Part shown: positions 8,068 through 17,623 of the stretch, in pieces
How positions within the stretch are numbered: the first letter of the stretch is position 1
How the letters are laid out: each line of letters opens with the position of its first letter
Notes under the pieces: generated by a model
Seen by the model: only the letters and a program-made list of their open reading frames with translations
The model's database searches: none
What the model was told of the DNA's origin: nothing
Origin: Chitinophagaceae bacterium
GTDB lineage: Bacteria > Bacteroidota > Bacteroidia > Chitinophagales > Chitinophagaceae
Length of the DNA: 64,000 nucleotides
Direction: 5' to 3'
Assembly (NCBI GenBank): GCA_025360525.1
Contig: JANYCA010000143.1
Location: 21,661-85,660, forward strand
Made by a program: the position numbers and the translations under genes

Positions 8068-8383
8068 TCGCTTATCATAACTTTTTAAGAAATATTGAAT
8101 GTACTTTGGTTTCGGTAAAATTTCAAAAAGGAATCAAACAGCTAAAGAATCTCATTTGGTTAAATAAATATTCGTGGAAAATTTGTTTTTTTGCATTGGA
8201 AATAGTTTTTGAAACATTTATTTTACATTACCCTGAATCATTTAATTTTTATTAACCTGTTTACTTTTGTTGTTACTAACTTGTTTGCAAAAATGGGTAG
8301 AAAAGGTGTGTGGAAAGGTGGGTGCAAAGTAATGCGCATGACTATGAGTTCAATAACGAAGTATATATATAAATCAATTAATT
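8068..8383. other. intergenic region before receiver-kinase gene
   Basis: 316 bases of A+T-rich DNA. A plus-strand frame at 8209-8415 overlaps the start of the next gene and has no recognisable content. No strong hairpin terminator follows the proline-rich gene, so read-through is possible. No clear promoter box was identified. Confidence 0.4.
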
Positions 8384-9820
8384 ATGAAACCACCTGTAAA
8401 AATATTGGTTATTGATGATGATGAAGATGACTTTCTGATTTTAAATGATTATATAAAAGCTATAACGGAGCAGCATTTTATTATTGACTGGTGCAGCAAC
8501 TATAAAGAAGCTGTAATCAAAATATGCGAAGGTGAGCATGATTTGTATTTTGTTGATTATTGGCTGGGCGCAAAAACCGGACTTGATCTTATAAAGGAAG
8601 TAAGTAAAAAAAAATGTGAGGCCCCATTAATACTGCTTACAGGCAATGGTAACCGCAAGATTGATATTATGGCAATGGAGTATGGTGCTGTTGATTATCT
8701 TGTAAAAAACGACCTAGGTCAGGAAAAACTTGAACGATGTATCCGGTATTCGCTGGAAAGAGCAAACACCGAAAAAGTACTCCGGAATAACGAACGAAAA
8801 TTTCGTAACATTTTTGAACGCTCTAAAGACCCTGTATTTACCGCAAACGAAGATTTAGTTTTTTTGGAAGTGAATGACGCAACCGTCAAACTGCTGGAAT
8901 GCAGCAGAGAAGAATTAACTTCCAAAACGGTTTTTGATTTTTTGAGTACCCACCAGGATATTTCTTACATCCAAAATGAACTGACCTCAAAAGGTTTTGT
9001 TTACGACCGGTCAACTGAATTTAATGCCCGGGAGTCTGGCATAAAAAATTGTGTAGTTACGCTGTCGAGGGAAGTCGATATCACAGGCGGCACTTACTAC
9101 CAGGGTATCATACATGAAATAACAGCATTGAAGAAAGCCGAGAAATTAAACCTTGCATTGGAAAAAATGAAAATGGCAAGCCGTATTTTACGCACCATGG
9201 CTCATGAAATAAGGAACCCTCTGAATAGTATTCTGCTTTCGCTCGGTGAGTTAAAGGATGCTACGGAGATTGAAGAAAGGTCCTTGTATATGGATATTAT
9301 AGCCCGTAATGGCAATCGAATTAGTAAGCTGGTGAGTGAACTGTTAAATTCATCCACTCCTGGTAAAATATTGGTTGAAAAAAAGTCGCTTCAATCAATT
9401 TTAGATGAAAGCCTGGAATCAGCTAGCGACCGGCTGCAACTGCAAAACATACAACTTAAAAAAGACTACATAAAGGACCATGCATGGGTGATGGCTGATA
9501 GCGAAAAGCTAAAAATAGCTTTATTGAATATTGTAATAAACGCAGTGGAGGCCATGCAAAAGGAGCAAGGCGAATTAAAGATTTCTTTAAAAGAAAAAGA
9601 CGACGAACAATATGCAGTTTTTATACAGGACAATGGGTGCGGAATAAGCAAAGAAAACCTGGTGAAATTGTTTGAGCCCTATTTTACTACCAAGCAAAAC
9701 GGCGTGGGCCTTGGGCTTGCGTCAACCCTCAATATCTTACAATCGCACAATGTTTCGGTAGATGTTGACTCTGTGGTATCGGAAGGAACAGTTTTTAAAT
9801 TATTTTTTAATAAAGCATAA
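8384..9820 (+). CDS. receiver-PAS-histidine kinase
   Basis: A 478-residue protein with an N-terminal CheY-like receiver (residues 5-125; Asp58 in 'LYFVDYWLG', Lys in 'YLVKND'), one PAS domain (about 138-248) and a C-terminal kinase. His274 lies in 'TMAHEIRNPLNSILL'. The ATPase domain has 'LNIVINAVEAMQ', 'IQDNGCGISKENL' and 'GVGLGLASTLNIL'. With the receiver first, it probably takes phosphate or an upstream signal through the receiver and controls its own kinase core. No transmembrane segment is present, so it is cytoplasmic. No separate regulator gene follows. The start at 8384 (MKPPVKILVIDDDEDDF) is fixed by the receiver's first strand. Confidence 0.88.
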   Translation: MKPPVKILVIDDDEDDFLILNDYIKAITEQHFIIDWCSNYKEAVIKICEGEHDLYFVDYWLGAKTGLDLIKEVSKKKCEAPLILLTGNGNRKIDIMAMEYGAVDYLVKNDLGQEKLERCIRYSLERANTEKVLRNNERKFRNIFERSKDPVFTANEDLVFLEVNDATVKLLECSREELTSKTVFDFLSTHQDISYIQNELTSKGFVYDRSTEFNARESGIKNCVVTLSREVDITGGTYYQGIIHEITALKKAEKLNLALEKMKMASRILRTMAHEIRNPLNSILLSLGELKDATEIEERSLYMDIIARNGNRISKLVSELLNSSTPGKILVEKKSLQSILDESLESASDRLQLQNIQLKKDYIKDHAWVMADSEKLKIALLNIVINAVEAMQKEQGELKISLKEKDDEQYAVFIQDNGCGISKENLVKLFEPYFTTKQNGVGLGLASTLNILQSHNVSVDVDSVVSEGTVFKLFFNKA

Positions 9821-10012
9821 AGCTCTACACTCAAGACTTCGCTAACTATGCGCAGGCATGGTGTGGCAATGGGGAATAATTTCCAACATTCTTAAATTAG
9901 TATAAATATTTCCACATCCTTAGTACCCCCAACGGCTACATACCCCCTTTTTATATACTTTGGCATAATTTTAAGCTATGTCAATATTATTAATTAACTA
10001 AACTAATAAGAA

Positions 10013-10225
10013 ATGGAAGCCAACTTTCAGCCTACTAAAAGAAGTCACCAGAAGAAAACCCTTTTTATAAATGCGTTATTAGCATTAATGATCTTGTCAT
10101 TTTCGAGTTGTGAAATTATAGGTGGTATTTTTAAAACAGGCATGGGAGTAGGAATATTTCTGGTGGTAATTGTTGTTGCCATTGTCCTTTACATTGTTAG
10201 CAGGATTGGGAGAAGCAAGCAGTAA
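10013..10225 (+). CDS. small membrane lipoprotein-like protein
   Basis: A 70-residue protein. A basic N-terminus (KRSHQKK) precedes a hydrophobic stretch ending in 'LSFSSCEIIGG', whose Cys33 could be lipidated. A glycine-rich turn (FKTGMGVG) leads to a second hydrophobic helix (about residues 45-64) and a short basic tail (RIGRSKQ). Small proteins with 'SSCEIIGGIFKTGMGVG' patterns recur in Bacteroidota beside stress genes; database names for them are unreliable and I do not assign a function. The upstream region contains TATACTTTG at about 9954, close to but not matching the TAnnTTTG box. Confidence 0.65.
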   Translation: MEANFQPTKRSHQKKTLFINALLALMILSFSSCEIIGGIFKTGMGVGIFLVVIVVAIVLYIVSRIGRSKQ

Positions 10226-10323
10226 GCTACCGATGGCTCTTGAAATTTTGTTTCAACCTATTAATTTAAAATCGCCTCATCGTATACGGAAACCAAGATG
10301 AAGTGTTTTAAAAAAAGCACATA

Positions 10324-10806
10324 ATGATAGACATACCTGAAAAAAAAAGGGGAAAATCCTTTGAGACTTTTGCAACTGCTGTTTCCAAGGCGGCAGGAAG
10401 TACTTTCGCATTTCTAAGTGCATTTAGCCTGGTATTAGTGTGGGCCATCTCAGGCCCTGCCTTTCACTTTTCCGAAAGCTGGCAAATGGTAATAAATACA
10501 GGAACCACCATCATTACATTTTTAATGGTTTTTCTAATTCAAAAAGCGCAGAACAAAGATTCATTGGCAATACAACTAAAATTGAACGAACTGGTAGCTG
10601 CCCATAAGTTTGCAAGTAACCGCCTGGTAGACGTAGAGAACATGACCGAAGAGGAATTAAAAGTGATACAAAAATATTACAGTAAACTAAGTGAATTTAC
10701 CAAGATGGAAGAAACCTTGCAACAATCGCATTCAATCGATGAGGCTCATGAGCAGCACAACTTAAAATTGGAAATGGAACGTGAGCTGAAAGAAAAAACT
10801 ACATAA
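10324..10806 (+). CDS. low-affinity iron permease family protein
   Basis: A 160-residue inner-membrane protein. 'FETFATAVSKAAGSTFAF' leads into the first helix, followed by 'LVLVWAISGPAFHFSESWQM', and then the second helix 'GTTIITFLMVFLIQKAQNKD', the strongest family signature (PF04120). The hydrophilic C-terminal half is helical and charged. Despite the family name, taken from yeast Fet4, bacterial two-helix members have not been shown generally to transport iron. It lies in a run of small envelope genes and is probably transcribed with or near them. Family membership is firm and function is uncertain. Confidence 0.8.
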   Translation: MIDIPEKKRGKSFETFATAVSKAAGSTFAFLSAFSLVLVWAISGPAFHFSESWQMVINTGTTIITFLMVFLIQKAQNKDSLAIQLKLNELVAAHKFASNRLVDVENMTEEELKVIQKYYSKLSEFTKMEETLQQSHSIDEAHEQHNLKLEMERELKEKTT

Positions 10807-10909
10807 TAAAATACAATTGAGCAAAGCCGGGAGTAGGATAATCTAAATAATAAAACCGGCATATTTATTTAATGCATTTCTACATTTTGTAATCACTAAA
10901 AAAATCAAT

Positions 10910-11173
10910 ATGAAAAAATTAATTTTTGAGGCAGCCCAAAAAATTATAATGCTGTTTGTTTTTTGCGCAACACAATTGGTGGCCTGGAGCCAGGATGACG
11001 TGTCTCATTCTACAACAACAGTTACCACCAAAACGACTAATAGTTTTCAGGTAGAGCCCTGGATGTGGATAGTAGGAGGTGCCGTGTTACTGGTGATATT
11101 AATAGCATTGCTCCGTGGCAATACCAGCAAAGATGTGTCTCGGACTACCGTAATTAAAAGAGATACCATCTAG
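10910..11173 (+). CDS. small membrane protein, unknown function
   Basis: An 87-residue protein with an N-terminal hydrophobic signal or anchor (about residues 8-27, 'IIMLFVFCATQLVAWSQ', with a plausible cleavage site after the Ser or Trp region). A Thr/Ser-rich exported linker follows, then a transmembrane helix (about 50-68, 'WMWIVGGAVLLVILIALL') and a polar tail. The layout suggests a small periplasm-facing anchor. I do not recognise a family. It is followed by a strong hairpin terminator at 11262, which ends the small-gene run. Confidence 0.6.
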   Translation: MKKLIFEAAQKIIMLFVFCATQLVAWSQDDVSHSTTTVTTKTTNSFQVEPWMWIVGGAVLLVILIALLRGNTSKDVSRTTVIKRDTI

Positions 11174-11261
11174 GGTAATAGCTTGTTTGGCTATAAAAAC
11201 AGAAAAAGGTTACTTAAACTTTATTTCATATCTGCACCATTCGGCAAAACGTACCAACCTA

Positions 11262-11308
11262 CACACCAACAGGGAAATATTACCCTGCTGGTGTGTTTAT
11301 TTTTTTTT
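11262..11308 (+). terminator. rho-independent terminator
   Basis: Stem arms CACACCAACAGGG (11262-11274) and CCCTGCTGGTGTG (11283-11295), 12 of 13 paired, enclose an 8-base A/T loop and are followed by a long T-rich run. It closes the transcript of the small membrane protein at 10910. Confidence 0.8.
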
Positions 11309-11349
11309 AAAGGCCGGATGATCTTTTCAATTAAATTAATTGGCTCTTT

Positions 11350-11955
11350 ATGGCAATTGAAATAATTCCCCGGCAAAACGACGGAGGTAAATCAGACAAT
11401 AGCTATTCGGTTAATTGCAACAGTAAACCGGATGCCATCGACCTTTATAAACGTTCAGTTGAGAAATTACTGGATGTAAACAACTGGGAAGAAATCAGCA
11501 AAGGAATTATTAAAGCAGCTTTCAATTTGTGCGACAAGTTTGGTAATGAAGTTGATAGGCCGCCCCAGGAGGAAGACTACTTTAAAATCGATATACCTGG
11601 CCCGGGTTCGGTAAATGGCGAAGGATACGATTGGGTGCAGGTCGAAAATATTATTACTGAAAATGATCCTGTCAATGATACAGATCAAATAAGTATTAAG
11701 GTTAGGCCAGCTTCCTGTCCACTTAATAGCAAAGAATCAATTGCTCATTTTTTTTCTGACTCGTCTACCAGTACTTTTTTAATAAAAAGAGAAAAGACTG
11801 TTGTGACTGCCGAGATTCATGGCCGAAATGAAAAGCCAAATCACCAAAGCGAAAACACAGTTGAAGTAATAAGGAATAAAGTAGCGGCAACAGGTGCAAT
11901 GCTTAGTTTCTCTGATTTTCAATGGAAGCAATTGGCAATAGGTTTTTTATCATAA
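11350..11955 (+). CDS. hypothetical protein
   Basis: A 201-residue soluble protein with no signal peptide or membrane segment. Its N-terminal third is polar, followed by a helical stretch ('DLYKRSVEKLLDVNNWEEIS'), then 'GSVNGEGYDWVQVENI' and 'MLSFSDFQWKQLAIGFLS' at the C-terminus. I do not recognise the family. The start ATG lies 42 bases after the terminator at 11262-11308, so it has its own promoter. It converges with ppx, with 59 bases between the stops. The reading frame is long and consistent, so coding is likely. Confidence 0.65.
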   Translation: MAIEIIPRQNDGGKSDNSYSVNCNSKPDAIDLYKRSVEKLLDVNNWEEISKGIIKAAFNLCDKFGNEVDRPPQEEDYFKIDIPGPGSVNGEGYDWVQVENIITENDPVNDTDQISIKVRPASCPLNSKESIAHFFSDSSTSTFLIKREKTVVTAEIHGRNEKPNHQSENTVEVIRNKVAATGAMLSFSDFQWKQLAIGFLS

Positions 11956-12014
11956 TGGAAAAAATATACGGCAGATTTACACCAATCCGTTTGTTCTAAA
12001 ATAGGAACGGTTGT

Positions 12015-12896
12015 TTAGGTTTTTACTTCATCATACAAATGCCGGATAAGCCCATCTGCCAAACCAATTTTAGGAACAGAAATTTCTACTGCTCCGGCCC
12101 ATCGCATCACATTGATGTAGATGAGCAATGCAGGAACTATTACATCTGCCCTGTCTTCCCTTAATGCGTATTTGACAATTCTTTCTGCAAGTGTTACACT
12201 GCTTAGCTCTTTATAATAATCCCTTAGCAATTCCAGGGAAAGTGGCTTACCATCTTTCTTCTTGCTCATCGAGAATACTTTGTTGATGTTACCTCCGCTA
12301 CCAATTGCTACTACTTCCTGGTGGCCTTTTGTAAAGGCACGGATGGTTTCCTTCATCGTATCCCACTCAACATCTGTTACCATATTTTTCAACAGCCGTA
12401 TGGTTCCGATGTTGAACGATTTTTTGTAAATGAGAATGCCGTTACTAAAAAAAGATAATTCTGTACTGCCGCCCCCCACATCAATATAAAGGTAGCTGTG
12501 GTCTTTATCCATTTTCTCGGCAACATGATTTTCATAGATCAGGCCGGCTTCAAAATCGCCGGTTATTACTTCAATGGAAATGTCAGTTTCTAATTTTACT
12601 TTACGGATGATATCCTGGCTGTTGGTAGCATCCCGCATGGCGCTGGTGGCGCAGGCTATTATATGCGACACATTGTAGGCATTGCACAGATGCTTAAAAC
12701 TCTTCATCATTTGTAGCATCATACCCATTTTTGGTTTAGATATCAGGCCCAGTTCAAATACATCAAAACCCAGCCTCAGCGGAACCCTCACGAGATTAAG
12801 CTTGTTGAATGATTCGTTTCCCTTATCATCTTTCACTACCTCTGTAATTAAAAGCCTTGCCGCATTACTGCCTATATCTATTGCTGCTAATTTCAA
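12015..12896 (-). CDS. ppx: Ppx/GppA family exopolyphosphatase
   Basis: A 293-residue protein of the ASKHA fold. The first phosphate loop is 'AAIDIGSNAARLLI' at the N-terminus, the second is 'YLYIDVGGGSTELSFF', and the adenosine-type loop is 'VVAIGSGGNINKVF'. 'ATSAMRDATNSQDI' is the conserved catalytic-side segment. The length matches the short, HD-less type. The expected reaction is removal of terminal phosphate from polyphosphate, with pppGpp a possible substrate. ppk1 lies on the same strand about 7 kb away, separated by a plus-strand cassette; in relatives the two are, as I recall, often neighbours. The family is firm; the polyphosphate versus pppGpp preference is not resolved. Confidence 0.85.
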   Translation of the reverse strand: MKLAAIDIGSNAARLLITEVVKDDKGNESFNKLNLVRVPLRLGFDVFELGLISKPKMGMMLQMMKSFKHLCNAYNVSHIIACATSAMRDATNSQDIIRKVKLETDISIEVITGDFEAGLIYENHVAEKMDKDHSYLYIDVGGGSTELSFFSNGILIYKKSFNIGTIRLLKNMVTDVEWDTMKETIRAFTKGHQEVVAIGSGGNINKVFSMSKKKDGKPLSLELLRDYYKELSSVTLAERIVKYALREDRADVIVPALLIYINVMRWAGAVEISVPKIGLADGLIRHLYDEVKT

Positions 12897-13283
12897 AATG
12901 TCCGGGTTAAATGTTGACTGATTGACTCAAGTGAATTGGTCAAAATTCGTACAATTAAAATGAAAATAAATTTGAAATATTTTGTTGTGGATAATTGGGG
13001 TAGAAATGAGGTATTTCAATATTTAAAGAGTGCACTTTCTATTTCAATTTGTATTTTTTGTGCAATTAACTTTCGTTTCCTACATCAGGCTTCATCAAAA
13101 TTTGTATCATCCTTTTAGAAGCAAATCTTATTTAAATATGATAGCAAACTGTACAAAAGCCGTAACTTTCGTAGATTAGCATTTGATTAAAATTATGTTT
13201 TTTATAACGACGGTTTGCCTTGCTGCTGGTATTTTGCAACCAATAAAAAAATATCCGGAACCCATCAACCAATATTCTTTTAA
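12897..13283. other. divergent intergenic region between ppx and the DUF1549 gene
   Basis: 387 bases that should carry promoters for ppx (minus) and for the cassette starting at 13284 (plus). TAACTTTCG at about 13163 resembles the -7 box with a T-to-C change but lies 110 bases from the gene. A 60-codon plus-strand frame at 12936-13118 shows no coding character. Nothing else was seen. Confidence 0.4.
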
Positions 13284-16040
13284 ATGAAATCAAATAGATC
13301 AATATTAACTATTGCCTTACTACTACTGGTGCTTTCCATAATTTCTTTTGCATGGATTGGCAAGGAGGATACCATTGATTTTACAACACAAATAAAACCA
13401 ATCATCAATAAACACTGTATATCCTGTCATGGAGGTGTAAAACAAAAGGGCGGGTTTAGTTTTTTATTCAGAGAAGAAGCAATGGCTATAACCGAATCGG
13501 GTCAGCCTGCCATTATCCCCGGCGAGCCGGGTAAAAGCGAACTAATGCGGCGCATTACTCATAAGGACCCCGAAGAAAGAATGCCGTACAAACATGATCC
13601 TTTAACCAAAGAAGAAATTAACCTGTTTAGCAAATGGATAAAACAAGGGGCCAAATGGGGCGATCATTGGGCTTACACCCCCGTTAAAAATATTCCTGTT
13701 CCTAACCCAACTACTTTCTTTGGATTGATCAATAAAAAAAGCAGCTGGGCAAAAAACGAGGTAGATCTTTTTATTGAACAAAAATTAACTGAACAGAATC
13801 TTGCACCTTCTAAACAAGCCAATAAACAAACCCTATTACGCAGGGTAAGCCTCGATATTATCGGGATGCCGGCACCGGAAAATTTTGCTAGAAAATATTT
13901 GACTGATAACAGCGAATCAGCCTACACAACACTGGTAGATTCATTGCTTGCCTTACCTCAATACGGCGAAAAGTGGACTTCCTTCTGGCTTGATTTAGCA
14001 AGGTATGCTGATACAAAAGGTTATGAACGGGATGTAAACCGCAACATATGGAGATACAGAGATTGGCTCATTCATGCGTTTAACGACGACAAGCCTTACG
14101 ACCGATTTTTAACCGAACAAATTGCAGGTGATCTTTTGCCCAACCCTACAGATGATGATTATATAGCTTCTGCTTTTCATCGCAATACCATGACCAATGA
14201 TGAGGGCGGCACGGATAATGAAGAGTTTAGAACATCCGCAGTAATGGACCGGGTTAACACTACCTGGCAGGCAACCATGGGTACCACTTTTGCCTGCGTA
14301 CAATGTCATAGCCATCCTTATGATCCTTTTAAACATGATGAGTATTATAAATTCATGGCTTTTTTTAATGATACCAGAGATGAGGATACAGAGGCAGATT
14401 ATCCGCTGTTGCGGCACTACAATGATTCAATGAAACAGGAGCTGGATAAAGTAGCCTACTGGATTCAACAAAATGACAATCCTGCAAAAGCAACAGAAGC
14501 ATACACGTTTTTAAAAACCTGGCAACCCGCCATTAACTCATTAACCGCCGATAGTTTTTTAAATGCAGAACTAAGCGATACCAAATGGCTGGCCCTCCGG
14601 AACAACGCTAGTTGCCGCTTAAAAAATGTGGAACTTCAAAATAAAAATCAACTTATCTACCGCTACCAATCAACCATTAAGGGCGGCACCTGGACGATAC
14701 ATCTTGATAACCCAACCGGAAAAATTATTGCAACTATCCCTATAATGCCATCAAAAAATGGCTGGACGATCGCATCCTCCAACTTAATCGTTACATCGGG
14801 GCAGCATGATTTATATTTTGCCTACAGCAACCCAACCCTTGCTTCTTCCGAAGCAAACGGTGTTACATTTGATTGGTTTTATTTTACCGAAAAACTTTCA
14901 GGAGTAGATAAAAAAGGATTTGCTTCCAACAACGATGCCTACTGGAAGCTACTCACGGCAAATGTACCCACCACTCCCATCATGATGGAAAATCCTGCTT
15001 CCCTTCATCGCAGCTCTTATGTATTTGAGCGGGGTAACTGGCTGGTAAAAGGTAAAAAAGTAAATGCGGATGTGCCACATTCATTAAACCCGTTTCCTGC
15101 CAATGCGCCAAAAAACAGGCTTGGTTTAGCCAGCTGGCTAACGTCCGATCAAAATCCATTAACAGCCCGAACCCTGGTGAACCATATCTGGCAACAAATA
15201 TTTGGAACGGGGTTGGCAGAAACACTGGAAGATATGGGGTCGCAGGGTATTGCACCAACGCATCCCGAACTGCTGGATTGGTTAAGCTATCGCTTGATGC
15301 ATACAGATAAATGGAGTATAAAAAAACTAATCAAATCGATTGTGCTAAGCGCCACATACCAGCAGGATGCTGCGGTAACACCCGCTGCATTACAAAAAGA
15401 TACTTACAATAAATTCTACAGCCGTTCTTCCAGGGTTCGCTTAACAGCAGAGCAGTTGAGGGACCAGGCATTGTGTATCAGCGGTTTGATGAGCAGTAAA
15501 ATGTATGGCCCTTCTGTTTATCCCTACCAGCCCAATGGCATTTGGCTGTCGCCCTGGAGCGGTGAAACATGGGTACAGAGTAAAGGCGAAGATCAATATC
15601 GGCGGGCATTGTACACCTATTGGAAACGTTCTGCAGCCTATCCCTCGATGATGGCCTTTGATGCCGTGTCAAGAGAAGTATGTACTGTAAGGCGAATCAG
15701 CACCAACACACCTTTGCAGGCGCTAACCACATTAAATGATTCTGCTTACCTGGATATTGCAAGGCATTTTGCAAACCGTATGAAACAGCAGGGTGGAGTA
15801 GGTGCCAGCAATCAGATTGCAACGGGCTTCAGGCTGGCTACCAATCATGCTATCGATGAAAAAAGTTTGCAGGCATTACTGAAATTATACAACACGGCCT
15901 TTAGCAGTTTCAAAAGCGACAGTAAAAAAATCAATAAAGTGATGGGCCCAAATACCGCTCCTTCCGGAGCTGAAACAGCAGCATTAACGGTGGTAGCAAA
16001 CGTCCTTTTAAATTTAGATGAAGTGGTTACAAAAAATTAA
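13284..16040 (+). CDS. PSCyt/DUF1549/DUF1553 cytochrome-type protein
   Basis: A 918-residue exported protein with an N-terminal signal anchor (residues 7-25). The planctomycete-type cytochrome domain has CISCH (45-49), a c-type heme site. DUF1549 covers about residues 150-350 ('LLRRVSLDIIGMP', 'WLDLARYADTKGYERD'), with a second CxxCH at 338-342 (CVQCH) followed by 'SHPYDPF'. A beta-rich insert at about 440-530 ('WTIHLDNPTG', 'GQHDLYFAYSN', 'FDWFYF') looks like a CBM6/35-type galactose-binding fold. DUF1553 runs from about 610 to 870 ('NRLGLASWLTSDQNPLTART'). It heads a cassette with a DUF1501 protein. The families are abundant in Planctomycetes and in some glycan-degrading Bacteroidota; the reaction is unknown. 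Confidence 0.88.
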   Translation: MKSNRSILTIALLLLVLSIISFAWIGKEDTIDFTTQIKPIINKHCISCHGGVKQKGGFSFLFREEAMAITESGQPAIIPGEPGKSELMRRITHKDPEERMPYKHDPLTKEEINLFSKWIKQGAKWGDHWAYTPVKNIPVPNPTTFFGLINKKSSWAKNEVDLFIEQKLTEQNLAPSKQANKQTLLRRVSLDIIGMPAPENFARKYLTDNSESAYTTLVDSLLALPQYGEKWTSFWLDLARYADTKGYERDVNRNIWRYRDWLIHAFNDDKPYDRFLTEQIAGDLLPNPTDDDYIASAFHRNTMTNDEGGTDNEEFRTSAVMDRVNTTWQATMGTTFACVQCHSHPYDPFKHDEYYKFMAFFNDTRDEDTEADYPLLRHYNDSMKQELDKVAYWIQQNDNPAKATEAYTFLKTWQPAINSLTADSFLNAELSDTKWLALRNNASCRLKNVELQNKNQLIYRYQSTIKGGTWTIHLDNPTGKIIATIPIMPSKNGWTIASSNLIVTSGQHDLYFAYSNPTLASSEANGVTFDWFYFTEKLSGVDKKGFASNNDAYWKLLTANVPTTPIMMENPASLHRSSYVFERGNWLVKGKKVNADVPHSLNPFPANAPKNRLGLASWLTSDQNPLTARTLVNHIWQQIFGTGLAETLEDMGSQGIAPTHPELLDWLSYRLMHTDKWSIKKLIKSIVLSATYQQDAAVTPAALQKDTYNKFYSRSSRVRLTAEQLRDQALCISGLMSSKMYGPSVYPYQPNGIWLSPWSGETWVQSKGEDQYRRALYTYWKRSAAYPSMMAFDAVSREVCTVRRISTNTPLQALTTLNDSAYLDIARHFANRMKQQGGVGASNQIATGFRLATNHAIDEKSLQALLKLYNTAFSSFKSDSKKINKVMGPNTAPSGAETAALTVVANVLLNLDEVVTKN

Positions 16041-16104
16041 TTCGTAATATGGAATGCTGTAAAAACAACCTGATTTTTTCGTTCATCTTTAACCAATCTA
16101 AAGC

Positions 16105-17610
16105 ATGACCCAAAAAGAAATAAATACCCAACGCTTGGTGCAAGAAGCCATTCAGCACCATGCCCGGGTTAACTCACGGCGTCACTTTATAAAAGAAAGT
16201 GCCATGGGACTTGGTTCATTGGCATTAGGTGCATTGTTGGGAAGTTGCAGCAGTACTGCCGTTAACAATCCGGTTTCGTTTGACCCGGCACATCCTTTAT
16301 TACCAAAGTCACCACCTTTTTTGGGCAAGGCCAAAAGTGTAATATACCTGCATATGGCAGGTGCGCCCTCGCAACTTGAATTATTTGATTACAAAGAGGA
16401 ATTGATGAAAATGGATGGCCAGGATTGTCCACCGTCTTTGCTGGAAGGAAAGCGGTTTGCATTTATAAGGGGTGTACCAAAAATGCTTGGTCCGCAGGCG
16501 AAGTTTGCAAGGCATGGAAGCAGTGGTATCTGGATGAGTGATAACCTTCCGCACCTGTCATCGGTTGTTGATGAAATATGTTTGTTAAAAGCAGTTACAA
16601 CAGATCAGTTTAATCATGCACCTGCTCAGTTGATGATGCAAACTGGTTCGGCAAGATTAGGACGCCCAAGTATTGGCTCCTGGGTTACTTATGGCCTTGG
16701 TTCAGAAAATCAAAACTTACCGGGATTTGTGGTGCTTACCAGCGGCGGACAAAATCCCGATGCCGGTAAAAGTGTTTGGGGCAGTGGTTTTTTGCCCAGT
16801 GTTTACCAGGGTGTTCAGTGCAGAAGCGAAGGAGATACGGTATTGTTCATCAACGATCCGGAGGGTATTGACAGGGATGTAAGAAAGGCATCTATCGATG
16901 CAATTAACCAGGTAAATGAAGTAGAATATCAGCAGTATAAAGATCCTGAAATTCTTTCCCGTATTGCCCAATATGAAATGGCTTATAAGATGCAGATAGC
17001 TGCGCCCGAAGTGATGAATATCAACAATGAACCTGCCTATATACATGAAATGTATGGCACGCAGCCAGGCAAAGGATGCTTTGCAAACAACGCTTTGCTG
17101 GCAAGGAAATTAGTAGAAAAAGGGGTGCGCTTTGTGCAGCTTTTTGATTGGGGTTGGGATAGTCATGGCACCAATGCAGAGCTTGCCATCGACCTGGGCC
17201 TTGTAAATAAATGTAAACAAACCGATAAGGCAATTACCGCATTAATACTGGATTTAAAGCAACGGGGCCTGTTAGATGAAACCCTGATTGTGTGGGGTGG
17301 AGAGTTTGGAAGAACACCCATGCAGGAAAACAGGGAAGGCAAAAAAATGCCTTTTAAAGGAAGGGATCATCATACAGAAGCATTTACCATGTGGATGGCG
17401 GGTGGGGGAATTAAAAAAGGATTTAGTTATGGAGAAACGGATGAGATTGGCTATGCCGCCATCAGTGGCAAAGTAGAGCCCTTTGATATACAGGCTACCA
17501 TCCTTAACCAGCTTGGATTTGATCATGAGCGTTTCACTTTCAATTTTCAGGGCAGGCCGTTTCGGTTAACAGATACAAGGGGAAAGGTGATTAACGAGAT
17601 TATTGGTTAG
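16105..17610 (+). CDS. DUF1501 family Tat-exported protein
   Basis: A 501-residue protein of the alkaline-phosphatase/sulfatase-like DUF1501 family. The N-terminus carries a twin-arginine signal (Arg25-Arg26 in 'SRRHFIKESAMG') running into 'LGALLGSCSS', where Cys48 could be lipidated. Family features are 'SVIYLHMAGAPSQLELFDYK', 'LFDWGWDSHGTNAELAIDLG' and 'VWGGEFGRTPM..GRDHH', the last holding likely metal ligands. It starts 64 bases after the DUF1549 gene; DUF1549/DUF1553 and DUF1501 genes are paired in many genomes and are thought to work together outside the cytoplasm. Family assignment is firm; the substrate is not known. Confidence 0.9.
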   Translation: MTQKEINTQRLVQEAIQHHARVNSRRHFIKESAMGLGSLALGALLGSCSSTAVNNPVSFDPAHPLLPKSPPFLGKAKSVIYLHMAGAPSQLELFDYKEELMKMDGQDCPPSLLEGKRFAFIRGVPKMLGPQAKFARHGSSGIWMSDNLPHLSSVVDEICLLKAVTTDQFNHAPAQLMMQTGSARLGRPSIGSWVTYGLGSENQNLPGFVVLTSGGQNPDAGKSVWGSGFLPSVYQGVQCRSEGDTVLFINDPEGIDRDVRKASIDAINQVNEVEYQQYKDPEILSRIAQYEMAYKMQIAAPEVMNINNEPAYIHEMYGTQPGKGCFANNALLARKLVEKGVRFVQLFDWGWDSHGTNAELAIDLGLVNKCKQTDKAITALILDLKQRGLLDETLIVWGGEFGRTPMQENREGKKMPFKGRDHHTEAFTMWMAGGGIKKGFSYGETDEIGYAAISGKVEPFDIQATILNQLGFDHERFTFNFQGRPFRLTDTRGKVINEIIG

Positions 17611-17623
17611 CGGTGATGTGGTG

